Assembly (NCBI GenBank): GCA_047626155.1
Contig: JBLHRR010000121.1
Coordinates: 1-17,479, forward strand
Reading direction: 5' to 3'
DNA from: CALGLS01 sp047626155
GTDB taxonomy: Bacteria > Bacteroidota > Bacteroidia > Chitinophagales > Saprospiraceae
DNA: 17,479 bases
Part shown: one piece after another, positions 14,930-17,479 of the stretch
Numbering within the stretch: the first letter of the stretch is position 1
Layout of the letters: each line of letters opens with the position of its first letter
The notes under the pieces: generated by a model
What the model was told of the DNA's origin: nothing
What the model saw: the letters and a program-made list of their open reading frames with translations, nothing else
The model's database searches: none
Position numbers and translations under genes: made by a program

Positions 14930-16546
14930 TTATGCATTGTTAGATTTTAATAAACTAATGGATACGGTAGCAAAATCAGTATTTGGAAACTTTTTAAATT
15001 TACTCATATCCGGAGTCAAACCAGCTTCTTGAATTAGCTTCAGGAATTCGTCTACTTCAAGTATATACTGATCTGAATATCCATGTGTTAAGTCATATGC
15101 AGTGGCGGCTGTTCTCCCTATGTTTTGAGCAACTAATTCTGGTTTTACCGTATGTAACTCAATCAGCAACAAGCCAAACTTCCCAACAAAAGGGGTCCAT
15201 TTTCCCATGTGTTCTTTCAGTGATTCCGCAACCAAATTGTTATTGATTTTTTTACCTTGGTAGGCATATGCTCCAGTTGATGAACTAACTATTGATGAAC
15301 CAGTGCTGGGGTTTTCCCAAATTCTATTATGATCCAAAAAGGTTCTTACGTTAAGCAAATTTTCTAAATCGATATCATAATTATTTTTCAGATCCTTAGC
15401 TAGAATCTCAGGGTTTCCAATATCTCCCCAAATAATTTTCGCCCATATATCGGCTTGAATGAGGTTCGCTCTAGAAACTTTTAAAGCAGCTTGATTATAG
15501 TCTACTCCAATTACCATCAAAGGGTATTCATCTAAAACCGTTCCTCGCAAGGTTTGACTTTCAATTACGGAAAACAAATGCTTTAGAAATGCGCCATTAC
15601 CGCAACCCATATCAAGTATACCCTTAGGTTGCTCATGAATTGGTTTATTAAAAAGCTCGATTATAATTTCATCCACCACTTTAAAATATGAACTGTGAGC
15701 ACCACCACTTCCCCAGATATTCATTTCTCTGTCAACATGTAATTCGTCAGAGTCAGTTGCTTTATTACGGAGGATTAGTGGATCACCAAATATGAGTTCG
15801 TCCAATTTTCGGAGTGTCGGAATATAAGATACCGTCACTCCATAAGCGCTGGCCCTTTTTGCAAAAAACAACCCATAATCATTGAACTCATAGGTGCTAT
15901 TATTTTCATTAAACCAGCCAAGGTCTGCTAATATACTGAGCAATTCGTCAAATTCTTTATGGTTCTTATGGAACTCTTCTGACCGAAACCTGGACTCCAT
16001 AAAATACTTGTGAAACATTCCTGTAATGCCCAAGTGAACAATGGTCGGTCCTACAATAATTCCTTCAATGTGAGTCAAAATTTGCTCTTCAATTTCTCTT
16101 TGAGCCTTGTTCTCTGATAACTCAATTCCATAGTTGACTTTGTACTTTTTATAAATGCTCTTTAACTTCGAAAATGGTTCGATTTCAAATTTCCTTTGAT
16201 GGTAATTTTCAGACATTTGTAATAATTCCACGACATCCTCATAGAGGTGAAAATATTTGAACGCTATTTCTGATGCTTCATTAGTTTCATAACTAACGGA
16301 ATCATTCTGATTGTCAACCTTTTGAATAAGCCACCCTTGAGAACAGAGCCCCCTTAGCGCAACATTCAAATATCCTTCATTAGCTTTAAACTTTATGGCG
16401 AGATCTTTTAGCGCTGCTTTTTTATTTTCAATTAAATAATCAGTTACGCCATGTTTTTTTAAGGCGTAAGCAGTCGGGGCGATAACAATGCCGTCCAGAT
16501 GACGAAAGAGCTTACTTCTTAATGACGACTTAGTTTTGGAATCCAT
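14930..16546 (-). CDS. Free-standing AprA-like class I SAM methyltransferase
   Basis: 538-residue cytoplasmic protein from the ATG at 16546. The open frame extends 28 codons further to 16630, but that part is polar and unlike the rest. The N-terminal half holds two related winged-helix-like modules, each opening with a similar motif: HLDGIVIAPTAYAL (residues 16-29) and HIEGIIVGPTIVHL (159-172). The methyltransferase domain follows: SAM motif I GILDMGCGNGAF (309-320), an acidic end of strand 2 in VIGVDYNQ, and WGDIGNPE. Then come NVRTFLDHNRIW, STGAYAYQGK, GKFGLLLIELHT and AYDLTHGYSDQY. This last set recalls the methyltransferase domains of AprA and related polyketide loading modules, here not fused to a synthase. 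C-methylation of a small acyl substrate is inferred, not shown. The 312-bp gap to the upstream cupin argues against a tight operon. Confidence 0.75.
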   Translation of the reverse strand: MDSKTKSSLRSKLFRHLDGIVIAPTAYALKKHGVTDYLIENKKAALKDLAIKFKANEGYLNVALRGLCSQGWLIQKVDNQNDSVSYETNEASEIAFKYFHLYEDVVELLQMSENYHQRKFEIEPFSKLKSIYKKYKVNYGIELSENKAQREIEEQILTHIEGIIVGPTIVHLGITGMFHKYFMESRFRSEEFHKNHKEFDELLSILADLGWFNENNSTYEFNDYGLFFAKRASAYGVTVSYIPTLRKLDELIFGDPLILRNKATDSDELHVDREMNIWGSGGAHSSYFKVVDEIIIELFNKPIHEQPKGILDMGCGNGAFLKHLFSVIESQTLRGTVLDEYPLMVIGVDYNQAALKVSRANLIQADIWAKIIWGDIGNPEILAKDLKNNYDIDLENLLNVRTFLDHNRIWENPSTGSSIVSSSTGAYAYQGKKINNNLVAESLKEHMGKWTPFVGKFGLLLIELHTVKPELVAQNIGRTAATAYDLTHGYSDQYILEVDEFLKLIQEAGLTPDMSKFKKFPNTDFATVSISLLKSNNA

Positions 16547-16847
16547 ATCTGTCTGTTTTGATTGTGTATATACAATATTATCGATAGTGTTTTTATCTGT
16601 TCCATCTGCCTTTAGTTCCACGACAATCAAAGTCGTATCGTTTTAGCTCAATCCAATCTGTATTCTACGTAATAAATTTTAATTTGTTCCTCCACTATGA
16701 CGGGCTAGATTCGACTTGAACGAAGCCGGCCAATGAACGGGATTGGGCCTACTTTACCTAAAGACAGATTCAAAAAAGGGGGAATTCAGTCTGCTATGTA
16801 ACTTTACAAACTCATCTACCATTGCTAACCTAACCCCTTAAATATGG

Positions 16848-16877
16848 CCAAGAACCATTTAATAAGACTGTTCTTGG
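16848..16877 (-). terminator. Short inverted repeat over the cupin stop codon
   Basis: CCAAGAAC (16848-16855) pairs with GTTCTTGG (16870-16877) around the TAA at 16859. No T tract follows on the minus strand, so terminator function is doubtful. Confidence 0.25.
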
Positions 16878-17218
16878 ATTGATTTGGTTATGGAAGATTT
16901 AACGTCTCCTGTATGCTTTGTTGTTTTAGTTTCTATTAACATAATTGAGCATTCTTCTATTGAAGAAACTCTATGGTTAATTCCTTTTGGAACGACAAAC
17001 AGATCTCCAGCCTTCATAGTTCTACTAGTTTCATTTTCGATTTCCAGTAAAAGTTCACCTTCTATTATGTAGAATAGCTCATCCTCATTTTCGTGATTAT
17101 GCCAGGGAACTTCTTCACCTTTAATTTTGGCGATTTTCACATATTGATCATTAACTTCCGTAACTATTTTTGGACTGAAGTAATCTTTAACATCTTTTAA
17201 TTGTTCTTTTAAATTCAT
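16859..17218 (-). CDS. Single-domain cupin protein
   Basis: 119-residue cytoplasmic cupin beta-barrel. Motif 1 is GEEVPWHNHENEDELFYIIEG (residues 34-54) with metal ligands His40, His42 and Glu47. Motif 2 is GDLFVVPKGINH (71-82) with His82. All four usual metal ligands are therefore present. The start at 17218 fits, with MNLKEQLKDVKDYFSPKI resembling the N-terminus of many small cupins of the mannose-6-phosphate isomerase-like group (COG0662). The polar tail after residue 95 is not conserved. It starts 33 bp downstream of the M23-type peptidase stop and may be cotranscribed with it. The ligand is unknown; small-molecule binding, isomerase or sensor roles are possible. Confidence 0.9.
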   Translation of the reverse strand: MNLKEQLKDVKDYFSPKIVTEVNDQYVKIAKIKGEEVPWHNHENEDELFYIIEGELLLEIENETSRTMKAGDLFVVPKGINHRVSSIEECSIMLIETKTTKHTGDVKSSITKSIQEQSY

Positions 17219-17250
17219 TTAATTTCGATTTATGATATAAATATTCGGTA

Positions 17251-17479
17251 TTATTCTATTCCAAAATTTAATGGATTCCCAAAACCATAACCTACGTCAG
17301 GATTCCAATAACCGTAAGACCAAATCCCAGATGATTGCGTAGTATAATTTCCGCTATTTTGCCAATTATAAAAATCCTCATTTCCTATTTCAGAATTTCT
17401 GTAAAATCTAATTTCAAAATGTAAGTGAGGGCCTCCCATCGTTTCAGAATACAAATTTTTAGAAACCAAATCACCTTTA
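17251..17479 (-). CDS. C-terminal end of an M23-type (LytM-like) peptidase, N-terminus outside the window
   Basis: The frame is open at the window edge and begins KGDLVSKNLYSETMGGPHLH. GGPHLHFEIRFYRN is the family's HxH zinc/catalytic motif (usually TGPHLHFE), found near the end of LytM-type metallopeptidases that cut peptidoglycan cross-bridges. After it comes a tail of about 50 residues rich in Asn, Tyr, Gly and Trp (IWSYGYWNPDVGYGFGNP), longer than in most family members. The first zinc-binding HxxxD lies beyond the window. A TTG at 17469 could be mistaken for a start, but the frame continues upstream. Confidence 0.8.
   Translation of the reverse strand, partial: KGDLVSKNLYSETMGGPHLHFEIRFYRNSEIGNEDFYNWQNSGNYTTQSSGIWSYGYWNPDVGYGFGNPLNFGIE

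Noticed and set aside
16547..16630. Upstream ATG for the methyltransferase, adding 28 residues
   Set aside because: The added sequence is polar and irregular, and the protein pattern begins at MDSKTKSSLRSKLF. The later start was chosen.
1..17479. CRISPR arrays, tRNA or rRNA genes, and prophage genes
   Set aside because: No regularly spaced repeats, cloverleaf-like segments or phage structural genes were seen on reading both strands.

Overview
The window is about 17.5 kb of AT-rich DNA from a member of the Bacteroidota, most likely a Saprospiraceae/Lewinella-like marine or sludge bacterium. The phylum call rests on several signs. The secreted metalloprotease ends in a type IX secretion (T9SS type A) sorting domain. 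Lipoproteins have short signal peptides ending in SSC or ISC. Promoters look like the Bacteroidota TTG-N~19-TAnnTTTG type. Shine-Dalgarno sequences are largely absent. The family-level placement is a guess.

Layout. 1-888 (-): 5' part of a Bcr/CflA-type drug efflux transporter, cut by the window edge. 1131-3605 (-): secreted S9 serine peptidase of the glutamyl endopeptidase branch. 4086-7628 (-): large modular zinc metalloprotease exported by T9SS. 7629-9195: a decayed zone with a relic of an IS91-like HUH transposase, an intact small SRPBCC gene, the 5' remnant of a lipoprotein gene, a perfect 23-bp tandem duplication, and a regulatory region (FNR-like box, 18-bp palindrome, consensus-like promoter). 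9196-12044 (+): a stress block made of a broken universal stress protein gene, a soluble three-PAS histidine kinase, and a ribosome hibernation factor with a strong terminator. 12222-12419 (-): cold-shock protein converging on that terminator. 12420-12889: csp leader and promoter, then an esterase-like gene remnant. 12890-14699 (-): a lipoprotein class D beta-lactamase and an EF-hand lipoprotein, separated by a 105-bp imperfect palindrome. 14930-16546 (-): a free-standing AprA-like polyketide-type methyltransferase. 16859-17479 (-): a cupin protein and the C-terminal end of an M23-type peptidase, cut by the window edge.

The genes fall into loose themes. Two exported peptidases suggest a protein-degrading lifestyle. 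The usp/kinase/hibernation-factor/cold-shock group fits adaptation to starvation or low oxygen. The beta-lactamase and the efflux pump fit antibiotic tolerance. At least four gene relics (transposase, lipoprotein, usp, esterase) show that the intergenic zones are eroding. No clear new defence or mobile system is visible. The most unusual items are the stand-alone AprA-like methyltransferase with a duplicated N-terminal module, the long palindrome upstream of the beta-lactamase, and the layered control region in front of a pseudogenised usp.
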